A stretch of 64,000 bases of DNA from Paraphoma chrysanthemicola (lineage: Eukaryota > Ascomycota > Dothideomycetes > Pleosporales > Phaeosphaeriaceae), in contig JAGMWG010000008.1 of NCBI GenBank assembly GCA_020744225.1, positions 62,001 through 126,000 of the forward strand, written 5' to 3'. The translations under genes and the position numbers were made by a program. Positions 55,156 to 64,000 of the stretch are shown here, one piece after another; within the stretch, counting starts at the first letter, position 1, and every line of letters begins with the position of its first letter. The notes beneath the pieces are model-generated. The model saw nothing but the letters and a program-made list of their open reading frames with translations, was not told the origin of the DNA and searched no databases.

Positions 55156-55598
55156 CGTCTAGAATGTACTTGTATCTTCATGTAGATTGCGTGTATGCCT
55201 ATTGGCGTTAGGTGCTTTTGAATAACCAAATCTGGTTCCTTGACTCACGACGCTTAGCCACAGAGACCAAACGACAGTGACTTTCATCGAAATAGGTGGT
55301 TACAGCCTAGATGAGACAAGACATGCTTCAGAATAGGTCTCTTTCGGCCACGTTCTGTCTTGCCATTCGTATCGATATTTTCATCGTATCGTTAGACGTG
55401 TCTCATGATTGTGCCATGTGCCATGTCTTGGAGGCCCACCAAAGCGTGGGAGTGAATCAGGGCTAGTCTCAAGCACAAGCCACCACGCTAGTCCACATTT
55501 GAAATAACTCCTTCCTCTCAACGCGACTCGAGCAATACCCTCGATCATCACACCGGCGGATTAAGTGCCAGCATCAGCAATCACATAGTGGAGTCAGC
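55156..55598. other. Intergenic, no supported gene
   Basis: 443 bp between two plus-strand genes. Nothing recognised. Confidence 0.5.
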
Positions 55599-56757
55599 AT
55601 GCTGCCTCCAGTTGACCCTTCGATACTTCAGCGTAACCCGAACTTCGAGGTTCTGTACAAAGATCTGACAACGCGTAAACTGAACCCTGATGGGTCCACA
55701 CGGGACACGAAGAAGCAGCGCATACATGATGAGATACGGAGGGTATGTAAAGTTCCAAATTTCCGCCGACAGAGCACTACAACACATGTCACCGTTGAGT
55801 CGAGAGTCTCTGGTCTTCTAAGCATTGCCGTTGTTTACTTGTTGTTTACATGAGTTGATCTTTGATCAACCCCTCATTATATGCTGTCTTTACGCCGAAA
55901 TCATGATTGAAGCTGCAAGCCACCGCATCGATGATTTCTATTCAACATACCATACATCAATGCTTATACTTATATAGAGCCTCACAACAGCCCGCACAAA
56001 CCTCATCTCCTCTCAGATCCTCATCAACTCGCTCTCAGACCTCCCGTCACGAGCAACAGATCTCCCACCCGAACTCCCCTCCGTTATTGAAACCGTAACC
56101 GCCCAGCTCAATGGCCACGTTCCAGAGTCTGACCGCGAGATCCTCTCAGGCGACGTAGACTTCTTCCTCGAAAACATCACCACCATCTCCGACGCGCTGG
56201 CCACTCACCTCTCCGTCGTCACAGACTACCTCTGCACCATCGCCGACCCAAAGGACCCTCCCGAGACTCCAGACCTCGCTTCTCGTGCACGCAGCTTGTA
56301 TGCTTCAGCGACCCAGGATTTACCGGACCAACTAGCCCAAGCTCGTATCGACCTCGCAAACACCACTTCAACACTCCTGCACACGCACCTCACCCTCCTC
56401 AAAACATCCATCCGCATCCTCGAACGAACCCAACATGGCGCACTAGCGCGCCACACCAAGTCGTCTGCCGAACTGCTCCATTTGCGCGCCACGTTACTAG
56501 GCTTGCAGGCCAAGACGCACACGCTCGCACATCCGCCGCCAGCAGAGTTTGTGGCCGCGTTGAAGGAGTTTAGAAAGCAGCAGGGGAGTGGCGAGAAGGG
56601 GTTGAAGGATCGTGAAGGGGTGGCGAGACGGGAATTGGAATTGTATAGGGAAGCGGGGGAGAAGGGGATGAGGGATTTAGCGAGGCGGAAGGGGGTGTTG
56701 GAACGTGAGGTGGAGAGGATGGAGGGGGAGATTGAGAGGGTTGAAAGGGGTGGGTAA
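55599..56757 (+). CDS. Hypothetical coiled-coil protein
   Basis: Two exons, 55599-55742 and 55978-56757, with an unusually long 235-bp intron (GTATGT donor, ATATAG acceptor) for this locus; product 307 residues. Exon 1 begins MLPPVDPSILQRNPNFEVLY and ends HDEIRR; exon 2 continues SLTTARTNLISSQILINSLS. Most of the protein is predicted helical, with leucine-rich segments and a highly charged C-terminal coiled coil (REGVARRELELYREAGEKGM, then REVERMEGEIERVERGG). No named family recognised; the pattern would fit a structural or complex-scaffold subunit. The gene is convergent with the 2EXR gene, 83 bp between stops. Confidence 0.7.
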
Positions 56758-56840
56758 AGCTTTATTTGCCCGGCGTATTTATGTACATGCCTCAATGTAC
56801 AAGAAATACTGTGGTATTAGGCAGTAAGTATAGATACTAC

Positions 56841-58343
56841 CTAGACCTCCATCCTCCCAAGCACACCAGCCCTCTCCAACGCCCCTCCAGGCCTAACCGC
56901 ACCCTTCCACATCTCCTCCCTCTCTCCATCAATCCCCTCTCTAATCCGCCCAAACGCCTTCTCCACCCTCTTCCGCCCCTCCTCGTCCTTCTCGCCATCT
57001 TTACTCTCCGCATAACAACCCAGCGCGCGCTCCATATCTCCCGCCGCGAACAAGTTCTCGCCTAATTGCGCATGCACCGTCCCCAGCGCGAACCACGTCT
57101 GCGCGACTTCGGGGCCGGTGAACCATGTTGGTTGATTGGGCGGGATGAGTTCGACGGGGAGACTTTGGAACCATGGGTTTGACGCTGGGGACGGCGCGTC
57201 CGTGGCGAGACTGAGTGCGCGCGAGAGCGAGGATTCAGCGAGCAATAATTCGCGCGCGGCTTTGATGGTCTGCGCATCGGGGCTAGGGTTCTGCAACCAG
57301 GATTTATTCGCAGAGGTATACTCGCGGAATTGTAGCGATAACGCAATTCCGAGACCGAGTTCGGTGCGCCAGCGCAGGCGTTGGACGGATTTGGCAAAGG
57401 CTTCATCTTGGGTGTGTAGAGTTTCGGCATGCGTGAGGTAGCCGTATGTCAATGCGATGACGACGGTTTGGCTGTATTCCACTGCGGTAAGGTAGTCTTC
57501 CTTTTCGCGGGTCGAGTCGGCGAGGTCAGCGAGGTCGGTGACGCTCTTGAGCCAGGCGTCGGCTGTCCAGGTGGCTGCTGTCAAGTTCGTTTGCAGGCCT
57601 TCTGCGTAGCGTGGGAGGAGGTTTGCTGAATCGACGGTTGCGCCGCCGAGGTTGGAGAGGAGGCGGAAGAGTTCGAGGAGGTCGCCTTGGAGACGAGAGA
57701 CGGGGAAACCGTATTTGTTTACGATGTTGAGGAATAGAGAGTGATTGGGGGCCCATGAGCTTGTTGTGCGGCTTGCTTGGTCGAGGAAGTTGATTAAGCG
57801 TGGAAGGTATTGTGCAGGGAACATGACGGTTGCTCGTTTCTGGCTGCTATTCTTTTCGACAAGGACGAGCTCGAGAGCATGGTGTTTGGATTGCTCGAGG
57901 AGCTCGGGAGAGGCGGTGGAGAAGAGGAGGCCGGAATCTTCGAGCATGGCCTTTGCGTGCCGTGCGTCCGCGGAGTACATTTCGAAACGTACGAAGAGGT
58001 TCTTGGAGTAGAAGTAGTGCAGCGCTTCTTTCGAGATCTGCTTGTTCACGAAGAACAAGGCTGTCTGGACAAGGAATGGCGAACGCGAGGATTTGAACTG
58101 CAAAACTCCATCCTTGATGGTATGCTTGTAGGAGACGTTTGCCTCGCCAACATTAACTAGTTCCGTGTCCAATGCGTATTTGTATATGTTGTTCCGGATG
58201 GATGGTGGGAGGTCGGTCAAGCCTAGTTGTCTCTTCTTTGGGCTGCTTTCTGACAATTGCGCAGACTTGAGCTTGGTGTCGAGGCCATCGACGGTGACCT
58301 CCATGGAGTCTCTCTTCGCTAACGTTGCCATTGACGAGTCCAA
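56841..58343 (-). CDS. 2EXR/F-box-like N-terminal domain protein with TPR-like repeats
   Basis: Single exon, 500 residues, starting MDSSMATLAKRDSMEVTVDG. Seen: LGLTDLPPSIRNNIYKYALD at about residue 40, the F-box/2EXR-like pattern common in fungal proteins, followed by FFVNKQISKEALHYFYSKNL. The C-terminal half is helical with TPR-like character (EDYLTAVEYSQTVVIALTYG, AQTWFALGTVHAQLGENLFA, AAGDMERALGCYAES). A role as a substrate-recognition or scaffold protein is possible but not shown. The gene appears intact. Confidence 0.75.
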   Translation of the reverse strand: MDSSMATLAKRDSMEVTVDGLDTKLKSAQLSESSPKKRQLGLTDLPPSIRNNIYKYALDTELVNVGEANVSYKHTIKDGVLQFKSSRSPFLVQTALFFVNKQISKEALHYFYSKNLFVRFEMYSADARHAKAMLEDSGLLFSTASPELLEQSKHHALELVLVEKNSSQKRATVMFPAQYLPRLINFLDQASRTTSSWAPNHSLFLNIVNKYGFPVSRLQGDLLELFRLLSNLGGATVDSANLLPRYAEGLQTNLTAATWTADAWLKSVTDLADLADSTREKEDYLTAVEYSQTVVIALTYGYLTHAETLHTQDEAFAKSVQRLRWRTELGLGIALSLQFREYTSANKSWLQNPSPDAQTIKAARELLLAESSLSRALSLATDAPSPASNPWFQSLPVELIPPNQPTWFTGPEVAQTWFALGTVHAQLGENLFAAGDMERALGCYAESKDGEKDEEGRKRVEKAFGRIREGIDGEREEMWKGAVRPGGALERAGVLGRMEV

Positions 58344-58878
58344 CTGAGTGAATTTAGCTACCGCAATAGATACTTTTACTATGACCTTCCACGTTCCGAG
58401 TGCATTTCCTTGAGCACTACTTCAAGTACTTACATCAAATTCGCGTTTGGAGTCGTGTTTGGGAGTCCGGAGCTTCTGGGGGAGCTTGGGGTAGCTTCAG
58501 AATGACGTTCGAAGCTCAATGCGCAAGTTGGAGGATCGCAGAGCTGCAGTATCACCAATTCAACCTTTCGATACACAATCACGGATCAATAAACACAGGA
58601 CCGGGATAAAAGCTCAAAGCTTCAGCAGACGCGTCCATTGCGGGGTTTTATAGCTTCACCAAGCATGACAGGGTACCTTGAGGGGTGACATGTGGGGGAA
58701 CAAGGGTAGTACATGTCCATGCGGGGAAACGTGAGCGGATCCGCCGAACATTGTCAGGTACAACTACATCACCCGGCTTGCGTCCGCTCATAATCGTTAC
58801 GAGAATGTTCTTTGGCATAATTACCCCTCCAATCGATCGCCGGCCGTACCTCCGCGGGCTTGAGCCGCATCAGCTGAT
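58344..58878. other. Intergenic, no supported gene
   Basis: 535 bp between the 2EXR gene start and the mannose-6-phosphate isomerase stop. Short frames only. Confidence 0.5.
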
Positions 58879-60195
58879 CTACTCGGCGAATGCCGTGAAC
58901 GACTTTAGCGCCTTGGTCGCCTTGATATCAAGCTCGGTGTTTTGGCCAACGAAGAAGATGTAGCCGGCGCTCAGTTTGTACTCTTGGCCATCAGCCTTCA
59001 GAGTGCCTTCGCCCTCAGTCACAATCATAATGCTAGGACCGCCAACCTTTCCGACCGATTCCGATTCGCCGTCGCCCAGCGTGGTCGCATACAAACTGAA
59101 CTCACTCAGCGGCGGAGCGTAGAGTTTCGATTTGCCATTTCCGCTCCTGTCGAACTTTTGTGATGGTAGCAGAGCTTCCTTTGCATCGTGCGGTGTAAAT
59201 GTCAGAGAAGAGGTGAACATCTCAACCGAGTCGCGATCAGCGCGTAGACAGAAACCCGTGTTCAAGACGTTGTTCGACCGCGCCATACACTCGATGATAT
59301 CTCCAGACAAATACGCGTGGATCCCGTCTGCAGGGATGTAGATACTGTCGCCCTCCTTCAACTGCATGTAGTTCATCGTCACCAACGCAACCAGAGTACC
59401 GTTGTCGGCCTTGTCGTACTGCTCTATGAGTCTCGGAATCATGTCTGGAATGTACGAATCTTTGCCAAACTTCTCTTTGGGAAGCGCCATCAAAGCATCG
59501 TTGGTCTTGCGAACAGCTTCGTCAGAAGCCTCCAGCATGGCCCGGACCACGTGCTTCAGAGTCTGATCATCGAAGTCGGGCTTCTTGATCTGTGGAAGGA
59601 ATGGCTGAAGCGGCGGCAGCTGCAACAGCGCTTCGATATCTTTCAATGGCTTGAACCCGCAAAAGGCCTCGAAGTCACCTAAAGCTAGCGCAATCTCCGG
59701 CTTGTGGTTGGGATCTGTGAACTGGTCTGGGTTTCTCTTGTGCAGTTCGGAAGCAAGAGCTTTGTTCTATGAGGTCGTTAGCCCTGTTCAGCAGCTCATT
59801 CGAGGGACATACTGGATGCAATTGCAGAGGCAGCGCCTTGGCTATTGAGAGAACCTTTGGCAGGTATGGAAGCTTAGTGTGGTTGAACTTTTGGGCGACA
59901 GTCTTGCCAATGAGCTCGTCTGCGTTCTTGTCGAGAACATCTTGGAGGTCTTCGCCAGTTGCTAGGACATATGAAGGAAGGTCTGGGTAGGTGCCCATCC
60001 ACCTATGAATGGTCAGCAAAATGTGTTTTGAACAAGTCTCGCAACTTACATCTCAGCGTAAGGTTTCTTCTCGTCGAGCTTGAAGTCTGTGCCAGGCGTC
60101 TTTTCGCACAGGGTGGCCGCCAGCGACTCCCTGCCTGTCTTGCCCCATGGGTACTCGTTGCAATTGCATTTCAGTTGAAGGACTTTTTCGACCAT
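58879..60195 (-). CDS. Mannose-6-phosphate isomerase (type I)
   Basis: Three exons: 60050-60195, 59813-60002 and 58879-59766; introns of 47 and 46 bp; product 407 residues. Zinc enzyme interconverting fructose-6-phosphate and mannose-6-phosphate, feeding GDP-mannose for glycosylation and wall mannan. Seen: LKCNCNEYPWGKTGRESLAA at the start, PYAEMWMGTYPDLPSYV across the first splice, LSIAKALPLQLHPNKALASE with a zinc-binding Gln/His pair across the second, CGFKPL, YIPADGIHAYLSGDIIECMA with the conserved His/Glu and SNNVLNTGF. Length is typical of Pmi40/ManA. Lies near a GT34 mannosyltransferase. Confidence 0.97.
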
Positions 60196-61125
60196 TTTTG
60201 CGCTTGTGTATCACAGTTGAATGATGATCGTATCTTTAATGGATTGAAATGGCGAAAATGGGAATGGCGCTGAAATATCGAGGTCATCAGAAAGCACATT
60301 ACAGTGACAGACGCTCGACGTCATAGCGGGTATCTACGACTTCTACTGTGAGCATTTCTTATCACCGAGCTACAACGGTAGTGTCTCAAGCGTCATAAAG
60401 ATGGACTTCCAGTACCGACACTTCCGATACTGTGTTTCATCTGACACTCACAGAATCGATGGCTCGTCTAGCTTCGTGTTGTTGAGGTACGGTCTTGGCA
60501 AAATCGCCCGATGAGACTCACCCTCCCAAAGGCCATGCTGACAGACAAAACGTCAGCACTCAATACTGGAGCGTCGCATTGTCACGATATCCAGCTGTCG
60601 AAGCCCGTAAAACTGTCTAGATTCGTTGACAACGTGAATGGGTATGCATGGTTCCAGGAATTGCGATGGACTTGCCATGTCCGTCTGACCTGACCAGGTA
60701 GGCAGGACAATGTTCAAAAGCGCTTGCACGCGACAGAGGCACAGGTCGCACGCATTGACGAGAGGGACCGTGTGAAGTCTATACGAGCGCAGACGAGGGC
60801 TTCGTGTTGCGCAAGAGGCGACAACGAGCGGCCACTAAAGCAAGGGTCCGCGCGCCAAGCCTATCGCGGTTTCCGTGCCTATCAATCGCGTACTCTGTAA
60901 TTTCGTCCCTTTTCGCTGCTTCACTTGCTGCGACTCTTCCTGCGCTCGCCGCCTTGACATCTTCTCTCCTTTCTGTGTTTCTCAGCAACCCAGCATGCAT
61001 TCATAGCGAGCCGTCCTCTCATACCCAGCGTCGTCTAGCTGCTATCCTTCGTTGCACCGCAATCGTCCCGCAAGCGCATAACCTCAAAGTGGCCTCTCCC
61101 TGGCCGCACTTCTTCACCACACACA
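60196..61125. other. Divergent intergenic region
   Basis: 930 bp upstream of the isomerase (-) and the GT34 gene (+). The open frame 60804-61451 overlaps the GT34 start in another frame and has no family resemblance. No RNA gene or repeat recognised. Confidence 0.45.
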
Positions 61126-62214
61126 ATGCATTTCGCTATGCCCCCACGGAAGACGTCGCGGCCGCCGCCGTACGCTGCCAGACAACAGACTGGCTTTCGG
61201 TTACCGCCTGCGCTGAAGAACTTGCTGCGGAGAGACAAATTGCGCTTGGCTGTGCTGGGCATACTAGGCTTCTTGACGGTGTTCTGGCTGCTAGGGAAGC
61301 TTGGAGGAGGCAGCAGTGGCTCAAATGTGCCAAACCTACCCAAAGTCGCCATAGGAAGTGGAGCGCCCGTGGTCATTGTCACAGTACTGGATCCCAAGGC
61401 GGATCCAGTATGGACGGCAAAGCTCAAGCAGAACCGAGAGGATTATGCTAAGAAGCACGGTATGGTCACATTATTTCTTATCTGCACATCTATATACTGA
61501 CAGAGACAGGCTACAAGACCTTCTTCCCCAACAACGACCAATACGCCCTCAACGGAGCCCCATCCACCTGGTCGCGCATCCCAGCCATGCGCCACGCCAT
61601 AACCCTCTACCCGGGCTCAACGTGGTTCTGGTACCTCGACCACACTGCGCTGATCACGAATCACGCCATTGCCATCCACTCCACACTTCTCGCTCCCTCG
61701 AAACTTGAGCAGCACATGATTAGCAACGCGCCCGTGGTGCCGCCGGACAGTGTCATCAAGACATTCAGCAATCTAAAAGGCGACCGCATTGATTTCGTGA
61801 TTACGCAGGACAAGGACGGACTGGCGCCGAGCAGTTTCTTGGTCAGGAACGGCGAGTGGGCCAAGTACTTCCTCGACGTCTGGTTCGATCCCATCTACCG
61901 CAGCTATAATTTCCAAAAAGCCGAGTTTCATGCTTTGGAGCATATCGTGCAGTACGTACCAATCACATCTGGGTGTAGGCTCTCCATTGCATGACAGCAA
62001 GCTAATATAAGACAGATGGCACGGCACAATTCTCGCGAAACTAGCCATGATTCCCCAGAATCTGATCAACTCGTACGCAAGCGGCCCCGCGAGCCCACAG
62101 AATGGCGAGTTCAAGGATGGAGATCTGGTCGCCAACTTCCCTGGCTGTGACAAGGACGATCGGAGCTGTGCAAAGGAACAACAGCCGTATTTCGACGTAT
62201 TGGAGAAGGTCTGA
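61126..62214 (+). CDS. GT34 Golgi mannosyltransferase (Mnn10/Mnn11 family)
   Basis: Three exons: 61126-61459, 61510-61951 and 62016-62214; introns of 50 and 64 bp; product 324 residues. Type II Golgi glycosyltransferase extending the alpha-1,6 mannan backbone in yeasts. Seen: short basic cytoplasmic tail, one signal-anchor helix (about residues 41-59, LAVLGILGFLTVFWLLG), VVIVTVLDPK, LKQNREDYAKKHGYKTFFPN across the first splice, WSRIPAMRHAITLYPGSTWF followed by WYLDHTALITN, NGEWAKYFLDVWFDP, EFHALEHIVQWHGTILAKLA across the second and a C-terminal Cys pair. A second ATG lies four codons downstream (MPPRKTSRPPP). The WYLDHTAL context is closer to Mnn11 than Mnn10, from memory. Confidence 0.92.
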
Positions 62215-62599
62215 GCGCAATCGACGAGGCGGCATACCACAGTACAAGACAGGGACACGGGCTCCTAAATTAAAGACGCGTGTCCCGCGTGCGGTGCAAG
62301 AACTAGGGATGCGGAAGGCGAGGGAGATGAAGCATCGAAGCGAATACCTACCTGCTTCTGGCGTACAGGCGAAATTGGTGTCTAGGCACAATGGGCAGGC
62401 ATAAGGAATGATGATGACCGTCCCACGGCGTCATGTTGTATACTATGATAGATTCACACATTTGAACGCGATTAGCACCTCTTTTACATAAACAAACTGC
62501 CTTGAATCAACAAACGTTCTTATACACAACGCGTTTATGTAGTCTTTACGTTTTCTATTGTTCACAACTAATCCTACAACAACACTACTTCTATTCTCG
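62215..62599. other. Convergent intergenic region
   Basis: 385 bp between the GT34 and Gep3-like stops. AT-rich near 62450-62600. No gene seen. Confidence 0.5.
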
Positions 62600-64000
62600 T
62601 TATTCTGCTCCGTCACGACCACCAGGTCTCCTCTGCCCCTTGACACTAACCATACTCCGCCGCGGCCGCGCCTTCTTATCCCTCTTCCCAACTTGTTTCG
62701 GCCCAGAGACTAGACTCGCACACATTGGTCGCCTATACCCTACAAACTTGCCCAATGGGCTAAACACTTCGATCTCGGGGTACTCGTCTTGCCAGGCGGG
62801 TGTTTGATCGCCTTTGACTTGTTCTGCCTCTTCCTCCTCAGGAGTAGTATGTTGGATGTGCTGTGTTAAAGCGTCATCGCCATCATTCTCTGCGCTTGCA
62901 AGGGCAAGGGCAGCGAATTTCCTATCCTTGCGCTCTTTTTCCGCAGCCATTTCCGCTTCCCTTGCGAATTTGGCGTGGTTGGGATCTTTCTTGACCATAC
63001 CAGCTGGTCTCCATCCCTGCGGTCGTCTCGTTTGTGCAGAAACTTCGATCCAGCCTACGCCCTCGATCAAAATATCCGCACTCCAGATACGCCAGGGTAA
63101 GTTCTCGGGCTTCATTTTGCCTGCGACAGACGACGTGACGGGTCCCGCGAGACGTTTGGTCACGTCCCATTTTAGGGGGAAGCGGCCTGCGAGGTTCATC
63201 TTGGTGCCGACGTTGGGGAGGAGGATGGAAGGGACTTGGAGACTGCGGCGCGAGACTTGGGTTTGGTAGTCGATTGCTTTGTCGGTGCGTGTGATGTGTG
63301 GATGCAGCGGGACGAAGGGGTGGATGAGGAAGACGAGATCAGAGGTCACAGGTGTAAGGCGGATGAGGCCGCCGCCGAGGATGAGGGATTGGCCAGGCTT
63401 GAGCGGGTAGCGATCCGAATTGATGCGGCTGGTCATGGTGAGGTCGGAGTGGGAGGTGGGTTGGACGAATGTCTCGAGGCCGGGAGATGTGCGTGCGAGA
63501 CCGGGGAGATCGATGAGTTCGCCGCGGTTGCGGCCAAAGGGGATGCGGATGGGTGAGGCGGTAGTACCGGGGAGGGATGAGGCGATTGGGAGGACTGGAT
63601 ATGGTGTGTAGGGCTGAGGTGGAGGTAGAAGAGCGTCTGGATCCTCGAATTCCTCCTCTGGGTCGAAATCATCTTCTTGTGGTGGCTTGTGTATGTGTTC
63701 CTGGGGCTGGGCTGCCTGACGCTCAGCATCTGCGTCCTCTTCTGCGAGCTGCTGCTGCACTCGACTGAGCTCTTCAAGCGATTTTGCGCTGTTCAGCATC
63801 GCTTCACGCTCGGCTTCGCTGCGAAGCTTGCGCACGTTCTGGTAGTCGGCACCGCGTCCTTTGGGGAAGACGACTTCGAACAGATTCGACTTGCCAACAT
63901 TGACCTTGCCGACCATCCAACCTGCGCCGCCGCGTTCCCAGATGTCCTCCTTAAGTTGCGTCGTCCACCATCCTCTCTTTGCACTGACAAGGCGGACGTT
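62600..64000 (-). CDS. Mitochondrial circularly permuted GTPase (Gep3/YqeH/NOA1 family), 5' end outside window
   Basis: At least 467 codons, open to the right edge, so the N-terminus is missing. The visible part starts NVRLVSAKRGWWTTQLKEDI, then GWMVGKVNVGKSNLFEVVFP, the GxxNVGKS P-loop (G1). Because this lies C-terminal to the expected G4 region (beyond the window), the order fits the permuted G4-G5-G1-G2-G3 arrangement of YqeH-like GTPases. Further on are GELIDLPGLARTSPG (DxPG, G3), an all-beta C-terminal domain with YPLKPGQSLILGGGLIRLTP, and a basic end KKARPRRS. Family members act in assembly of the mitochondrial small ribosomal subunit. An acidic, Gln-rich insertion sits between G1 and G3. 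Confidence 0.88.
   Translation of the reverse strand, partial: NVRLVSAKRGWWTTQLKEDIWERGGAGWMVGKVNVGKSNLFEVVFPKGRGADYQNVRKLRSEAEREAMLNSAKSLEELSRVQQQLAEEDADAERQAAQPQEHIHKPPQEDDFDPEEEFEDPDALLPPPQPYTPYPVLPIASSLPGTTASPIRIPFGRNRGELIDLPGLARTSPGLETFVQPTSHSDLTMTSRINSDRYPLKPGQSLILGGGLIRLTPVTSDLVFLIHPFVPLHPHITRTDKAIDYQTQVSRRSLQVPSILLPNVGTKMNLAGRFPLKWDVTKRLAGPVTSSVAGKMKPENLPWRIWSADILIEGVGWIEVSAQTRRPQGWRPAGMVKKDPNHAKFAREAEMAAEKERKDRKFAALALASAENDGDDALTQHIQHTTPEEEEAEQVKGDQTPAWQDEYPEIEVFSPLGKFVGYRRPMCASLVSGPKQVGKRDKKARPRRSMVSVKGQRRPGGRDGAE

Overview
This window is nuclear DNA from a filamentous ascomycete (Pezizomycotina). Nearly every gene has short GT-AG introns of about 46-65 bp, often with a CTAAC/CTGAC-type branch site just before the acceptor. 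Genes are dense on both strands, coding sequence is moderately GC-rich, and the gene content is typical of the group: PtaB/LDB1-like regulator, amadoriase, DUF1996, CE5 esterase, fungal N-domain/G-alpha protein, 2EXR protein. The family mix (GT2 next to a P450, paired single-pass Ser/Thr-rich membrane proteins) suggests Dothideomycetes, but the species cannot be named from sequence alone.

Layout. 0.4-5.4 kb holds housekeeping genes: SART-1/Snu66 splicing factor (-), peptidyl-tRNA hydrolase 2 (-) and a mitochondrial L28 ribosomal protein (+). 5.4-7.5 kb is a low-complexity stretch with Cys-pair, His-rich and Lys/Thr/Asp/Ser repeat reading frames that I cannot assign. 8.3-11.4 kb is a protein kinase whose C-terminal tail carries a 27-residue helical repeat; at least one downstream copy is broken by stop codons. 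12.8-15.2 kb is a PtaB/LDB1-type LIM-binding regulator with a very long upstream region. 18.5-20.8 kb is a tail-to-tail pair of paralogous single-pass membrane proteins. 21.5-23.4 kb is a fungal N-terminal domain fused to a degenerate G-alpha-like domain. 23.8-26.0 kb is V-ATPase subunit B. 26.4-27.6 kb is an unidentified gene interrupted by an in-frame TGA. 27.6-31.9 kb holds a small membrane protein divergent from cytosolic leucyl-tRNA synthetase.

32.2-40.2 kb is the most coherent functional block: a Gfo/Idh/MocA dehydrogenase, a zinc polyol-type dehydrogenase, a KduD/IdnO-like short-chain reductase, an aldo/keto reductase and myo-inositol oxygenase. These are the enzyme classes needed to take myo-inositol through D-glucuronate, L-gulonate and L-idonate-type intermediates to gluconate. 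Two promoters of this block, 4.8 kb apart, share a roughly 30-bp element around a GGGGAAAGTTTCC palindrome, a candidate pathway-specific operator.

40.4-64 kb carries a conserved hypothetical gene, a secreted DUF1996 protein, a disordered hypothetical protein, a peroxisomal (AKL-ending) amadoriase-type flavoprotein, an acetyl-xylan-esterase-like CE5 hydrolase, a six-exon P450 followed by a GT2 polysaccharide synthase, a coiled-coil protein overlapping tails with a 2EXR/TPR-like protein, mannose-6-phosphate isomerase, a GT34 mannosyltransferase and, running off the right edge, a circularly permuted mitochondrial GTPase (Gep3/YqeH type). No tRNA, rRNA, CRISPR array, transposon or origin could be supported.
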